A program made the position numbers and the translations under genes. A stretch of 51,586 nucleotides of DNA, taken from NCBI GenBank assembly GCA_021780735.1, contig JAJXYE010000334.1:1-51586 (forward strand), given 5' to 3'. This document shows, piece by piece, positions 26,368 to 36,890 of this stretch. Source of the stretch: Pseudomonadota bacterium (lineage in GTDB: Bacteria > Pseudomonadota > Gammaproteobacteria > Xanthomonadales > Rhodanobacteraceae). Below the pieces are notes generated by a model. The model saw nothing but the letters and a program-made list of their open reading frames with translations, searched no databases and was not told the origin of the DNA. Numbering within the stretch: the first letter of the stretch is position 1; each line of letters begins with the position of its first letter.

Positions 26368-26437
26368 TGGCGCCAAAACGGTTCACTTGCCGCCGGGTGG
26401 TGATGCCGATCGGCGGGATGCCAGCCGCCGGTGCTGG

Positions 26438-28219
26438 TCAGGGTTTTTCCTTGGGGGCCATGTCGGGTACGGCCCCGCTGCCCGCCGGTTGGCGCAAGAG
26501 CCACTGAACCGCCCCGGTACCCCGGTTGTTCCAATTGAAGCGTCGCGGCGTGCTGGAGTTCTTCGCACAGCTCGTGTTGTAAGACGATGTCAGCAGCTTC
26601 AGTCGGCGATCCAGGGCATGTTGCAACCGGGGGTCGGTGGTGAAGTAGCGAGCGGCCGCTATGGGCAGGGTCAATTCCACGTCGTGCGCATCGCTGTACC
26701 AGCCATCCGAGTTCTCGATGGCGATCAGTTGCGCCGGTCTCGCGTGTGCCGAAGACCAGTACCAGCTGATCTGCCCTTCCGGGCCACTGCAGGGATCACG
26801 CCAGTCTTTGCCCGCGGTCCTCAGGGTCTGTGGATCGATCCAGCCGTATTGCTCCAGGTAGCGGCCGAAGTCGGTGATCATCACGGGTATGCGGCGGTCT
26901 CCGGTGACCAGCCAGGCATGCCAGAGACCGTCGATGATGTTCTGCGTCATCCACGGTGAGCTGCCACGTGTATCGGTGGCTGCGTTGTACGGGTTGCCCT
27001 CATGCTTGTCCCAGCTGTTGCGCCAGGATCCATCGATGCCCAGGCCATCGGGATTGTTCTGCTGGTGGTCATAGAGCCAGCCGACGTGTCTGTTGATGTC
27101 CTCCAGATAGCGTTGCTCACCGGTCAGCTCATAGGCACTCACGATGGAAAGCAGCGCAAGCCCGGATTCGCGCTCGGTGAACCATTGATCCGGATGGGTA
27201 TACGGCCCGGCCGCAACATTCCAGCCACCGGTATCCCATTCGCCGACCATGCGGCTGATCAGGGCATCATCGTGTTCGCTGTCATCGCCGGTGAGTCCCA
27301 GGGCCAGCAGGATCGGCTCGATGTAAACGTATTTGGGATCACAGACGTTGACCTTGCCAAGACTCCAGCCGCCGCCACACAGCGGCCAGCCGGGTGCTCC
27401 GGTGCGGTGCAGATGGCTCATGTAGAAACGATAGCTTTCGGTCGCAGCGGCCAGATAGTCCAATCGCCCGGTGCGAACGTAGGCCTGGAACAACGTGGTC
27501 GGGCGATCAAACAGCCAGGCCGAACCTTCATCACGCGGCAACTTTTGCGCCCACTCGAACTGGGTGGATTCATATCGGTCGTAATCGGTCGGTGTGGTCG
27601 ATGCCAGCTGCGGGCCTGCGATCAGCGAGGTCGACATCCACTGTGCGCTGAGCGTGGCCAGTACGCCCGGAACGCGAACTCCGTCCGCATTCATGACCAG
27701 CCCGTCGACATAAGGCCAGCCGGGAACTTCGCTGCCGGTATCGGGGGCGCCCAGTGCAAAGCGCAGCGTGCGTGCGTCGCCAGCGAGTTCAACGTGCATC
27801 TGCACCCGTACGGCCCGGATGCCCCGGGCACCGACGTACCAGCGCAGCGATGGCGTGATGTGCGCGGGGAGCTTGTTGCCGTGCTCATCGAGAATGTGCA
27901 CGTTCCGGGCATCCTGCAGCATGCCCGGCGGAAACGGAATGCCGAAGGTGACGGCAACCTGCTTGCCGCTCGCGCCGTGTCGATGCAGCGTGATCTTCTG
28001 CCAGTCCGGATGTGCTGTCGTGGTCGATTCGATCAGCTCGGGATTTGATCCGGAGGCCGTCGCCGGGCTGCTGGTCGCCTTGCTGATCTGCGCCGTGGTG
28101 GTCGGGCTGGTCGAGGCAGGCGCGGCCATTGCGCCGGCGACCCAGGTGCAGGCGACAAAAGTCACCACAGTGAGTAGCTGGAATCTTGTAGCGATGAATC
28201 GACGTTGCGAAGTTGTCAT
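26438..28219 (-). CDS. secreted RIFT-barrel protein, possible polysaccharide lyase/hydrolase
   Basis: 593 residues with a signal segment (RFQLLTVVTFVACTWVAGAMA, about 12-32) followed by a Ser/Thr/Ala-rich linker. Residues about 70-170 (QVAVTFGIPFPPGML, VHILDEHGNKLPAHI) fit the N-terminal RIFT barrel of PcRGLX/YetA-like exo-rhamnogalacturonan lyases. The rest (ESGLALLSIVSAYELTGEQRYL, MTQNIIDGLWHAWLVTGDRR) reads as an alpha/alpha barrel. This is a likely glycan-active enzyme acting outside the cytoplasm, perhaps trimming the EPS; the activity is not established. It is the last gene of the minus-strand export operon. Confidence 0.72.
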   Translation of the reverse strand: MTTSQRRFIATRFQLLTVVTFVACTWVAGAMAAPASTSPTTTAQISKATSSPATASGSNPELIESTTTAHPDWQKITLHRHGASGKQVAVTFGIPFPPGMLQDARNVHILDEHGNKLPAHITPSLRWYVGARGIRAVRVQMHVELAGDARTLRFALGAPDTGSEVPGWPYVDGLVMNADGVRVPGVLATLSAQWMSTSLIAGPQLASTTPTDYDRYESTQFEWAQKLPRDEGSAWLFDRPTTLFQAYVRTGRLDYLAAATESYRFYMSHLHRTGAPGWPLCGGGWSLGKVNVCDPKYVYIEPILLALGLTGDDSEHDDALISRMVGEWDTGGWNVAAGPYTHPDQWFTERESGLALLSIVSAYELTGEQRYLEDINRHVGWLYDHQQNNPDGLGIDGSWRNSWDKHEGNPYNAATDTRGSSPWMTQNIIDGLWHAWLVTGDRRIPVMITDFGRYLEQYGWIDPQTLRTAGKDWRDPCSGPEGQISWYWSSAHARPAQLIAIENSDGWYSDAHDVELTLPIAAARYFTTDPRLQHALDRRLKLLTSSYNTSCAKNSSTPRRFNWNNRGTGAVQWLLRQPAGSGAVPDMAPKEKP

Positions 28220-28355
28220 GCTGGAATCCTGCCGATACCCGTGATTTCAGTCCGTTGACGCGCCATCCGCGAGCCGCACATTACGGGCTCAGTGTATCCC
28301 TTGCGAACCCGATCGATGGATGCGCTGTGGCCGCACATCCGTGGTTGCCGGGGGT

Positions 28356-29351
28356 TCAGTGCTGATCCATCGCTTGCGCCAGAAGGTGCCGCTCCCAGGC
28401 AAGAGCGGTGCGAACGGTGAAATCGAGATCGTCGTGGGCAGGTTCCCAGCCGAGACGTTGCCGCAGTTCGTCGGCCCGGGCGATCAGCATGGGTGGATCA
28501 CCCGCCCGACGGGGCTGCTCGACCACGTTCAGCGCATGACCGCAGACACGTTGTACTGCATCGATCACTTCGCGCACGCTGTAGCCATGGCCATAACCGC
28601 AATTGAGAGTCAGCGACTCGCCCTGGTTGCGCAGGTGATCAAGTGCGCGCAGGTGTGCCGTGGCCAGGTCGACAACATGAATGTAGTCGCGGATGCCGGT
28701 GCCATCAGGGGTATCGTAATCGGTGCCGAAGATGAAAAGCTGCCCGCGCCTTCCGACGGCGTGCTCGCAGGCTACCTTGAGCAGCAGTGTGGCATTCGGT
28801 GTGGATTGACCGATGCGGCCTTGCGGGTCGCAGCCGGCGACGTTGAAGTAGCGCAGGATGACGTAATCCATCGCGCCCGCCGTGCCGAGGTCGCGCAGCA
28901 TCGTTTCCGACATCAGTTTGGACATGCCGTACGGATTGATCGGCTGAGTCGGGGTCTGCTCGTCGGCGATGCCGCCGACCGGCATGCCGTAGACAGCTGC
29001 GGTCGAGGAAAAAATGATGCGCCGCACACCCGCGTCGACGCAGCAGGCCAGCAGGTTGCGAGTGTTGCAGGTATTGTTGCCGTAGTATTTAAGCGGGTCA
29101 CGCACCGACTCCGGTACTACCGTGTGCGCGGCAAAGTGCAGTACGGCATCGACCTGGTGCTCTTGCAGTACCCGCGCCATCAGGGCCTGATCGCCGACGT
29201 TGCCGACAACCAGTCCGGCACTGCCGACGGCTTCACGAAAGCCGCTGACCAGGTTGTCCACGACCACCACACGCTCGCCGCGCGCGGTCAGTTGTTGCAC
29301 GACATGGCTGCCTATATAGCCGGCTCCGCCGGTAACCAGAATGGATTTCAT
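28356..29351 (-). CDS. galE: UDP-glucose 4-epimerase
   Basis: 331-residue extended SDR interconverting UDP-glucose and UDP-galactose in the cytoplasm. Motifs are ILVTGGAGYIGSHVVQQL (NAD loop), VLHFAAHTVVPESV, FSSTAAVYG (catalytic Ser/Thr), PYGMSK (YxxxK), RYFNVAGCDPQGRIGQ and DGTGIRDYIHVVDLA, all as in GalE. The ribosome binding site is weak. It lies between the outer-membrane protein gene and the RIFT-barrel gene, so it probably supplies UDP-galactose for the EPS. Confidence 0.95.
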   Translation of the reverse strand: MKSILVTGGAGYIGSHVVQQLTARGERVVVVDNLVSGFREAVGSAGLVVGNVGDQALMARVLQEHQVDAVLHFAAHTVVPESVRDPLKYYGNNTCNTRNLLACCVDAGVRRIIFSSTAAVYGMPVGGIADEQTPTQPINPYGMSKLMSETMLRDLGTAGAMDYVILRYFNVAGCDPQGRIGQSTPNATLLLKVACEHAVGRRGQLFIFGTDYDTPDGTGIRDYIHVVDLATAHLRALDHLRNQGESLTLNCGYGHGYSVREVIDAVQRVCGHALNVVEQPRRAGDPPMLIARADELRQRLGWEPAHDDLDFTVRTALAWERHLLAQAMDQH

Positions 29352-29530
29352 GGGTCAGTGTGCTCGCATTGCCATGTCGGTGCTGTCGACATCGTGCGCG
29401 ACGGCAGAGGTTCGCCTGCCTGGGTTGACATGCAAACGATCGGGCACTTTTGCGCAACAATCATTGCCGTCGAAATGATGGGTGGATCGGGACGGTGTTC
29501 CCGTTTGCGTCGGTTGCATAGTGGATGTCA

Positions 29531-30880
29531 TCAGCGGCGGTAGGAAACGCCGAAGTAGATGCCGTTCTCGCGATAACCGGCATCAGAGGCGTTGCTGCTG
29601 CGCTCACGGTGGGTAAGACTGAGCTGATAACTCCAGTGACGCGTCTGCACCGCATTGAGGCCGACCTCGTATGCGCTGACCCGGTCGCGGCGTTGCAGGG
29701 TCCGGTAAGTCAGCCTGCGTACGTCGGCTGAGGCCAGAAATGAGAGTCGGTTGGTGAGCTTGTAGTTGATCCCGCCGCTGACTCCTCGCTCGGTCTGGTC
29801 GAACGAAACTGCATTGGGGTAGCTGCGCTTGCCGTAGAGCGGCGATAAGGTCAGATTGAACCTTGCTGCGGTGAATGTATACGTCGCCTCCACCCTTTGA
29901 TCGAGATACACCTGCTGATTGATGACCGAATCGCCGGTGCTGATGCCGCCCGAGCCAGGGCCCGCGTAGCCGCTCGCCGCGGCAACATCCACCAGTCTTT
30001 GCGCTGTCGGTAGCATCAGTTCCTGCGTGGCATCCGAATACTGACGCGCGCCACTGATCGAAAAATTGCTGTATGGACTCGCCTGCCAGCCCACGGTCAG
30101 CCGCAGCAATGGGCTGGTTTCGTTTGGGGCACCGTGAAAGACAAGCTGCGACCAACCTGCCGCAACATCAATGTCAAGGTGCGCCAGTTGGCTGAGGTAG
30201 CGCACATAAACGGCGTTGCCGTTGTAGTTCGGATTGAGGTAGCCAGCGCTGCCTTGAATGACCCTTTCGGCATAATTGACGTGCTGGGATTCGAGATTGA
30301 GCGAGAGCTGGTCGGTGGGGTTGAGATCCTTGATCAGTCGCAATGCGGCCAGGCCGCGCGACGAATTGAATTCCTTGGTACGGGAGGCATCGCTGCCGAT
30401 GTAGCGCAGTTCGCCTTGTCCGTGAACCGTGTTGCCGAGCCTGAAATAAAGCGTCGGCCCGAGGGTCACCACATTGGTTTGCTGCTGGTTGGCTGGCGTG
30501 TTGCTGGAGAGCGTCGACAGCGGTTGCACCCCAGCGAAGTCCTCTGCGGTGAAGTCCAGGCGCTGCGGCAGCACCGTCCAGTTGAGCCGGCCGTTGAGTT
30601 GGGCGACCGTCTGGTTGTCAAAGGCATTACTCATGAAGTGGCGGTATTCCAGTGCGCCGACGATGTTCGCCTGAATGGTCGAGCCCTGTTGCAGGAAGCT
30701 GAAATTGATGCCGGGAGAAAGAATGTTCTGGCTGACCGGCTGGCTTGCGCTCAGGTTGACGTTGTCAGTGTGCTCGATACCGGCGTAGGCGGTGTAATCG
30801 AGCTGGCCTGCCACAGCCGTGCCGGAGGCGAGCGCCATGGCCAGCACCACGGCGCGATGAGGTAGGCGGGCTGCGAACAT
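29531..30880 (-). CDS. EPS-locus outer-membrane beta-barrel protein
   Basis: 449 residues with a signal peptide (VVLAMALASGTAVAG) and a body of alternating polar and hydrophobic strands with paired aromatics (YTAYAGIEHTDNVNLS, LNGRLNWTVLPQRLDFTAED, YQLSLTHRERSS). This is the architecture of the outer-membrane barrels that accompany Wzz/BY-kinase genes in EPS loci. A role in passing polymer through the outer membrane is likely but unproven. The C-terminus ends FGVSYRR rather than with the usual terminal aromatic. AGAGGA precedes the ATG. Neighbours are the BY-kinase-like gene upstream and galE downstream. Confidence 0.8.
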   Translation of the reverse strand: MFAARLPHRAVVLAMALASGTAVAGQLDYTAYAGIEHTDNVNLSASQPVSQNILSPGINFSFLQQGSTIQANIVGALEYRHFMSNAFDNQTVAQLNGRLNWTVLPQRLDFTAEDFAGVQPLSTLSSNTPANQQQTNVVTLGPTLYFRLGNTVHGQGELRYIGSDASRTKEFNSSRGLAALRLIKDLNPTDQLSLNLESQHVNYAERVIQGSAGYLNPNYNGNAVYVRYLSQLAHLDIDVAAGWSQLVFHGAPNETSPLLRLTVGWQASPYSNFSISGARQYSDATQELMLPTAQRLVDVAAASGYAGPGSGGISTGDSVINQQVYLDQRVEATYTFTAARFNLTLSPLYGKRSYPNAVSFDQTERGVSGGINYKLTNRLSFLASADVRRLTYRTLQRRDRVSAYEVGLNAVQTRHWSYQLSLTHRERSSNASDAGYRENGIYFGVSYRR

Positions 30881-30933
30881 GGTTGCGTCCTCTTTGGAGC
30901 AGGTTGTCCAGGTGGCAAAGTGCGAACAGATGC

Positions 30934-31710
30934 TCAGGGTGCGTGGTTGAAGACCACACCGGCCAGCTTGTCTCCTTCGAAATTGGCCGCGGCCTGACTG
31001 ATCGCCGCAGGCGTATCGCGTCCATATCCGGCAACGACCACGACGAAGTCGGCAAGGTCGGACAGGATGCGCGCGTCGGGCGAATCCTTGATCGCCGGTC
31101 CGTCCAGTACGAGGTAGCGGTCCGTGTAGCGCGAACGCAGCGAATCGACCACGGCGCGCATGCGGAAGGAAGAGAAGTATTCGCCGCTGTTCTCGCGCAG
31201 CTTTCCCGCCGGAATGAGCCGCATGCGCGGGATGCCGGTACTGTAAAGCGCCGAGTGGATGCCGATGGAAGGGTGTTCCAGGTAGTCGATCAGGCCGCCA
31301 TTGACGGGGTCAACGTCGAGTGCCTTGTGTTGCGCCGGATAGCGCAGGTTGCAATCGATCAGCAAGCTGGTCTTGTACTCGTCGAAGGCGAACGCTGCGG
31401 CCAGGTTGCGCGCGACAAAACTGCCTCCCGAGCGCGGACTGACCGGCACCACCAGAGTCACGAAGTTGCGCTCGCCGCCAAGCCAAAGCAGCCGCGTGCG
31501 TATCTCGCGAAAGGCATCCGACTGGGCGCGAACCGAGTCCTCGCGGTGGATCAGTCGGCGCTCCTCCAGCTGGCGGATCTGCAGCGCGCTGCTTTCGGAC
31601 ATGCGCGCGATCGAGTGACCGGATGCCACGCCCTGGTCATGCCCGCGTCCGGCTTCCCGCTCATGGGCTTCCAGGCCGGTCGCCTGCTTGTCGTCGTCCC
31701 TGGGATTCAT
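30934..31710 (-). CDS. BY-kinase-like EPS protein with degenerate P-loop
   Basis: 258 residues, homologous to the cytoplasmic half of Wzc/CpsD tyrosine kinases. The conserved entry SDAFREIRTRLL (64-75) and Walker A' LLIDCNLRYP (116-125, first Asp kept, second replaced by Asn) are clear, and Walker B is YLVLDGPA (199-206). The P-loop reads SPRSGGSF (91-98), with Gly where the invariant GKS/T lysine belongs. There is no C-terminal tyrosine cluster; the protein ends VVFNHAP. It may be an ATPase-dead regulator of the Wzz-like partner. Its ATG overlaps the Wzz stop (ATGA). The N-terminal 40 residues are hydrophilic. Confidence 0.85.
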   Translation of the reverse strand: MNPRDDDKQATGLEAHEREAGRGHDQGVASGHSIARMSESSALQIRQLEERRLIHREDSVRAQSDAFREIRTRLLWLGGERNFVTLVVPVSPRSGGSFVARNLAAAFAFDEYKTSLLIDCNLRYPAQHKALDVDPVNGGLIDYLEHPSIGIHSALYSTGIPRMRLIPAGKLRENSGEYFSSFRMRAVVDSLRSRYTDRYLVLDGPAIKDSPDARILSDLADFVVVVAGYGRDTPAAISQAAANFEGDKLAGVVFNHAP

Positions 31711-33257
31711 GCGCGTCCCTTCAGCTTGAGCCAGAACAGGATCAGGTAGGCGGCGACGACAAGCAGCACGATCAGCAGCATCGCCAGGTTTTGCCGTTGT
31801 TCACGCCGGCGATCGGATGGGGTGGGGTAGTACGGCACGCTGGCCAGAACCAGCAGTCCGGTACTGCTCTCCAGTTGCTCGACCGAGCGCACCCGCGGAT
31901 CGAATCGGGCAATACCGAAAAGCAGACCGAACGGGATGGCCACTCCGGCCAGGATGCCGGCGATACCGAAATGCATGAAGCGCAAACCCGAGGGTGTCAG
32001 TGGCATCACGGCCGGGTTTTGCACCTCGAAGGACATTCCACCCTGCTCGGCATCCAGGTTCATCGACACGCGCGCGTTCTCGCGCCGCTTCAGCAGATCC
32101 TGATAGACGTCTCGGTTCACGGTGTAGTCGCGCGTGAGTTCGGAGGTGACCGCTTCGGAGTTGGCAATGCGTTTGCTGCGTTCCAACTCTGACTGAAGCA
32201 TGGACTGGCTGGCGGACAGCCGCGCGCTGGTGGCCGCGATGTCGGCACGCAAGGTGGCGAGCTGGCCCTTCATTTGCTGGTACAGCGGATTGAACTGGAT
32301 CGTATTGGTGTTGGTGCCCCCGTTGCCGATGGCGCGTGAGGCCTTCTGCTGCTTGTCGGCCTTGGCCAGTTGCTGGCGCAAATCCTCGATCTGGTGTCTT
32401 ACGCGCACCACGTCGGGGTAGTCGTCGGTGTAGGTCAGGCGCAGCTTGTCGAGCTGCGATTGCAGGTCGGCGAGCTGGCTTTCATAGATGCCCGCCGAGG
32501 TCTGGACGGTGCTGACCTCGGATTCTCCCGACAGCTGGGCATTCAGCGACGCCGCCTGCGAGCGCTTCTCCATCAGATCCATGCGTGCCGTTTCGATCTG
32601 GTTGCGCAACTGGGTAATGCTGGCGTTGGTGTCGGTTTCGCTGCCCGGGCGCGCGTCGGCGTTGGTGTTGCGATAGTCCTTCAGCTTGTCCTCGGCGTCG
32701 GTGAGCTTCTTTCGATACGCCTCGACCTGGCTGTTGATGAAGTCGAACGCATCGCGACTTTCCTGTTTTTTCGACGCGAGGCTCTCGCTGATGAACAACT
32801 GGCCGAATTCCCGGGTCACGTCATAGGCACGCCGCGGATCACTGTCGTGGTAGCTGATCGTGATCAGGTTGTCGCGAGCGATCGTGACCACGGTGCGTGA
32901 CTTGATCTCCTGGATCAGCTTGTCCTGCTCGACCGGCGATGGCTTGCTGGCCATCCAGCCACCGGTCACCAGGATCTGGTTCATCACCTTGCGACTGAAG
33001 ACCACCGCCTTGGCGATGCCGGCGCGGTTGGTGGTGCCGGTGGTGGAGGCGGCGCCTTCCATCAGCGGGGTGATGATGTTGCTTTTCTGCGCCAGGATGG
33101 TGACCGAGGCATCGTACCGGCGCGGCCAGTTGACGCCGACGACCAGCGCAACCAGGGCAATCGAGGCAAAGATGATGGCCAGCGCAAGCCTCCTGCGCTT
33201 CGCCTCGGTGAGCAGCACCGGCAGCATCGCCACCAGCGGATTGACTTCTTCACTCAT
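31707..33257 (-). CDS. Wzz/GumC-type chain-length determinant protein
   Basis: 516-residue polysaccharide co-polymerase of the inner membrane. An N-terminal TM helix (about 22-44) precedes the Wzz motif (RYDASVTILAQKSNI). A large periplasmic region with long coiled-coil character (about 165-400) leads to VQNPAVMPLTPSGLRF, a TM helix (about 435-455), SVEQLESSTGLLVLASVP (kinase-contact segment), and a last helix (about 490-510) ending LKLKGRA. It sets polymer length together with the BY-kinase-like partner, to which it is coupled by a four-base overlap. ATG is preferred; a TTG eight codons earlier is possible. Confidence 0.92.
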   Translation of the reverse strand: MSEEVNPLVAMLPVLLTEAKRRRLALAIIFASIALVALVVGVNWPRRYDASVTILAQKSNIITPLMEGAASTTGTTNRAGIAKAVVFSRKVMNQILVTGGWMASKPSPVEQDKLIQEIKSRTVVTIARDNLITISYHDSDPRRAYDVTREFGQLFISESLASKKQESRDAFDFINSQVEAYRKKLTDAEDKLKDYRNTNADARPGSETDTNASITQLRNQIETARMDLMEKRSQAASLNAQLSGESEVSTVQTSAGIYESQLADLQSQLDKLRLTYTDDYPDVVRVRHQIEDLRQQLAKADKQQKASRAIGNGGTNTNTIQFNPLYQQMKGQLATLRADIAATSARLSASQSMLQSELERSKRIANSEAVTSELTRDYTVNRDVYQDLLKRRENARVSMNLDAEQGGMSFEVQNPAVMPLTPSGLRFMHFGIAGILAGVAIPFGLLFGIARFDPRVRSVEQLESSTGLLVLASVPYYPTPSDRRREQRQNLAMLLIVLLVVAAYLILFWLKLKGRA

Positions 33258-33293
33258 GGATTTGCCTGACTCATGGATCAAGGCGGAGCAGGC

Positions 33294-33914
33294 TCAAAAG
33301 GCCCGCTGCGGCACGGTGATGACATCACCCGGTTGCACCGGGTAGTTGGTTTTCAACTCGCCCTTCTGCAAGATGTTGTCCAGCCGAATGGCATAGGCCT
33401 GCGTGCCGGTGCTGGTCTTGCGATACAACTCGGTACGATCGGGTGCGGCGAATTCCGTGGTACCGCCTGCGGCAAGCACCGCATCGAGTACGGTCATGCC
33501 TTGCCGATAGGGGATGGAGATGGGCGCGCGCACGGCACCGGTTACGCGTACCCGCGACAGGTATTCATGACTGCGCAGGTCGGTCAGAATCACCGCCACC
33601 TGCGGGTCACGCACGTAAGCCTTGAGCTTGTCCTTGATTTCTTCGGCCACCTGCGCCGGCGTGCGACCACCCGCATCGACATCGCCAATGAGAGGGACGG
33701 TAATCTTGCCGTCCGGGCGTACCGGTACGCTGACGCTGAGATCGGGGTTGTGCCAGACCGATACCTGAAGTTGGTCGTCAACGCCGATATGGTAGACGGC
33801 CACCGCCTGGGCATCGGGGTTGATCGCCGGTGCCTGGGTCGATCCGGGTGCCGTGGCACAGCCGGTCAGAGCGAGCATCATGCACAACAGCAGCAGATAT
33901 ATTGATATCTTCAC
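33294..33914 (-). CDS. polysaccharide export lipoprotein (Wza/EpsE family)
   Basis: 206 residues. A lipoprotein signal (LLLLCMMLALTGC) is followed by a Poly_export domain (YHIGVDDQLQVSVWHNPDLS, VRPDGKITVPLIGDVDAGG, DPQVAVILTDLRS) and an SLBB region (RVRVTGAVRAPISIPYRQG, DAVLAAGGTTEFA), ending PVQPGDVITVPQRAF. It should form the outer-membrane/periplasmic export channel. It is shorter than E. coli Wza and lacks a long C-terminal segment. GTG is chosen because GGGGGG lies just upstream; a TTG eight codons earlier would extend it. First gene of the minus-strand export operon. Confidence 0.93.
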   Translation of the reverse strand: MKISIYLLLLCMMLALTGCATAPGSTQAPAINPDAQAVAVYHIGVDDQLQVSVWHNPDLSVSVPVRPDGKITVPLIGDVDAGGRTPAQVAEEIKDKLKAYVRDPQVAVILTDLRSHEYLSRVRVTGAVRAPISIPYRQGMTVLDAVLAAGGTTEFAAPDRTELYRKTSTGTQAYAIRLDNILQKGELKTNYPVQPGDVITVPQRAF

Positions 33915-34111
33915 GGCAATCCCCCCGATTGTCTTCAAGAATTGGGAACGATATCACGGCACGAGTGACGAAAAGCAGGTAGGCCGCAAGGCCAGGGGCA
34001 CCGGAAGACGTGTTGTTCGCGGGTTCGTCGTGGCGTGGCTGACCGGTACGCAGGCCCCCGTTTTCCGGCCGCCAGTGTTTCCAACCATAGAAAACCATAC
34101 GGACGGTATGC

Positions 34112-35389
<1,278 letters not shown>

Positions 35390-35492
35390 CGATGCCTTCG
35401 CGCTGGCCGGGATGTTTCGGCGGCTCGGCCTGCCACCGTCACTGCGCGACTAAGTATCATGGGCGATCCTCAGCAGATTCGGTCGCCCTGAA

Positions 35493-36503
35493 ATGAAGAT
35501 CCTCGTCACCGGCACAGCCGGCTTCATCGGCTCGCATGTTGCGATGCGCCTGCTCGAGCGTGGCGATGAAGTCGTCGGTATCGACAACCTCAGTGACTAC
35601 TACGACGTCGAGCTGAAGAAGGCGCGCCTGGCGCGCTTCAGCGGGCATTCGAACTATCGGCATGAGCCGGTCGACCTGTCCGACCGGACGGCAATCGAGG
35701 CGGTGTTCGCCCGGCACAAGCCGCAGCGCGTGATCAACCTGGCCGCGCAGGCCGGCGTGCGCTATGCCGCGCAAAACCCGCACATCTATGTCTCGACCAA
35801 TGTCACCGGATTTCTGCACATCATCGAGGGCTGTCGGCACCACGATGTCGAGCACCTGGTATTCGCCTCGACCAGCTCGGTGTATGGCGCAAACACGCGG
35901 ATGCCCTTCTCCGAGCATCAGTCCACCGAGCATCCGTTGACCTTGTATGCAGCATCGAAGAAGGCCAACGAGATGATGGCGCACAGCTATGCGCATCTGT
36001 ATGGCTTGCCGTGCACCGGGTTGCGCTTCTTCACTGTTTACGGCCCCTGGGGCCGGCCGGACATGGCGCTGTTCCTGTTTACCCGGGCGATCCTCGCCGG
36101 CGAGCCGATCAAGGTCTTCAACCATGGCCATCACAAGCGCAGTTTTACCTATGTCGACGACATCGTCGAAGGCGTGATCCGCTCGTTGGACCATGCGCCA
36201 ACGGCCAACCCCGAATGGAACGGCATGGCGCCGGATCCGGCCTCGAGCAGCGCGCCCTACCGGATCTTCAACATCGGCAACGAGCAACCGGTGGAGTTGT
36301 TGCGCTATATCGAAGTGCTGGAACAGTGCCTGGGACGCAAGGCGCAGATGGAGATGCTGCCGTTGCAGGCCGGTGATGTACCGGATACCGAGGCGGACAT
36401 GTCGGCCTTGGCTGCGGCGGTCGGCTACAACCCGCGCGTACCGGTGGAAGAAGGTGTTGCCAATTTCGTGCGCTGGTATCGCGATTACTACAAGGTGGCG
36501 TAG
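35493..36503 (+). CDS. UDP-glucuronate 4-epimerase (CapI/LspL family)
   Basis: 336-residue extended [52 protein letters not shown] and the family-typical [19 protein letters not shown] followed by [13 protein letters not shown] point to UDP-GlcA/UDP-GalA epimerases. It would convert the dehydrogenase product to the galacto form for the EPS. Last gene of the EPS locus; it faces the small DUF2909-like gene on the other strand, 112 bases away. Confidence 0.92.
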   Translation: MKILVTGTAGFIGSHVAMRLLERGDEVVGIDNLSDYYDVELKKARLARFSGHSNYRHEPVDLSDRTAIEAVFARHKPQRVINLAAQAGVRYAAQNPHIYVSTNVTGFLHIIEGCRHHDVEHLVFASTSSVYGANTRMPFSEHQSTEHPLTLYAASKKANEMMAHSYAHLYGLPCTGLRFFTVYGPWGRPDMALFLFTRAILAGEPIKVFNHGHHKRSFTYVDDIVEGVIRSLDHAPTANPEWNGMAPDPASSSAPYRIFNIGNEQPVELLRYIEVLEQCLGRKAQMEMLPLQAGDVPDTEADMSALAAAVGYNPRVPVEEGVANFVRWYRDYYKVA

Positions 36504-36615
36504 CAAGTTGCTGCGAAAATCGTTCGCTGCAGATGGCGCCGGTTCGGTTGAGCGCCTGTCCGGCTCCCGCGCGATTTGCCCCGGCGGCGACGTCGTGCCG
36601 GCGCAACCGCTACAA

Positions 36616-36849
36616 TTACCGGCCGATGTCGTGTGGGTGCAGCCAGCCCATCCAGATGCCGAACACGACCATCGCGATCAGCAGCAATGACAGGCCGATG
36701 CGACGGGTCAGCGCCCACACCGTGCGCTTGTCGTCGTCCTTGTCGGTCATCATGAAGTACAGCGCTTGGCCGAGGCTGAAGAGCACCACCAGCAGCACCA
36801 CCACCAGTGCAGTCTTGTAAACGGTTTCCACGTGATTTATCCGATCCAT
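36616..36849 (-). CDS. twin-transmembrane protein (DUF2909-like)
   Basis: 77 residues with two TM helices (about 11-35 and 48-68) joined by a charged loop (MMTDKDDDKRTVWALTRR). Proteins of this size and layout are found beside SURF1 in proteobacterial cytochrome oxidase clusters; the function is unknown. It is encoded divergently from SURF1. There is no clear ribosome binding site, but a TATACT hexamer lies 12 bases before the ATG on the coding strand, which could fit a very short leader. Confidence 0.82.
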   Translation of the reverse strand: MDRINHVETVYKTALVVVLLVVLFSLGQALYFMMTDKDDDKRTVWALTRRIGLSLLLIAMVVFGIWMGWLHPHDIGR

Positions 36850-36890
36850 TACGACAACGGCAGTATAGCGACCGACAACGGGCGTCCAGC

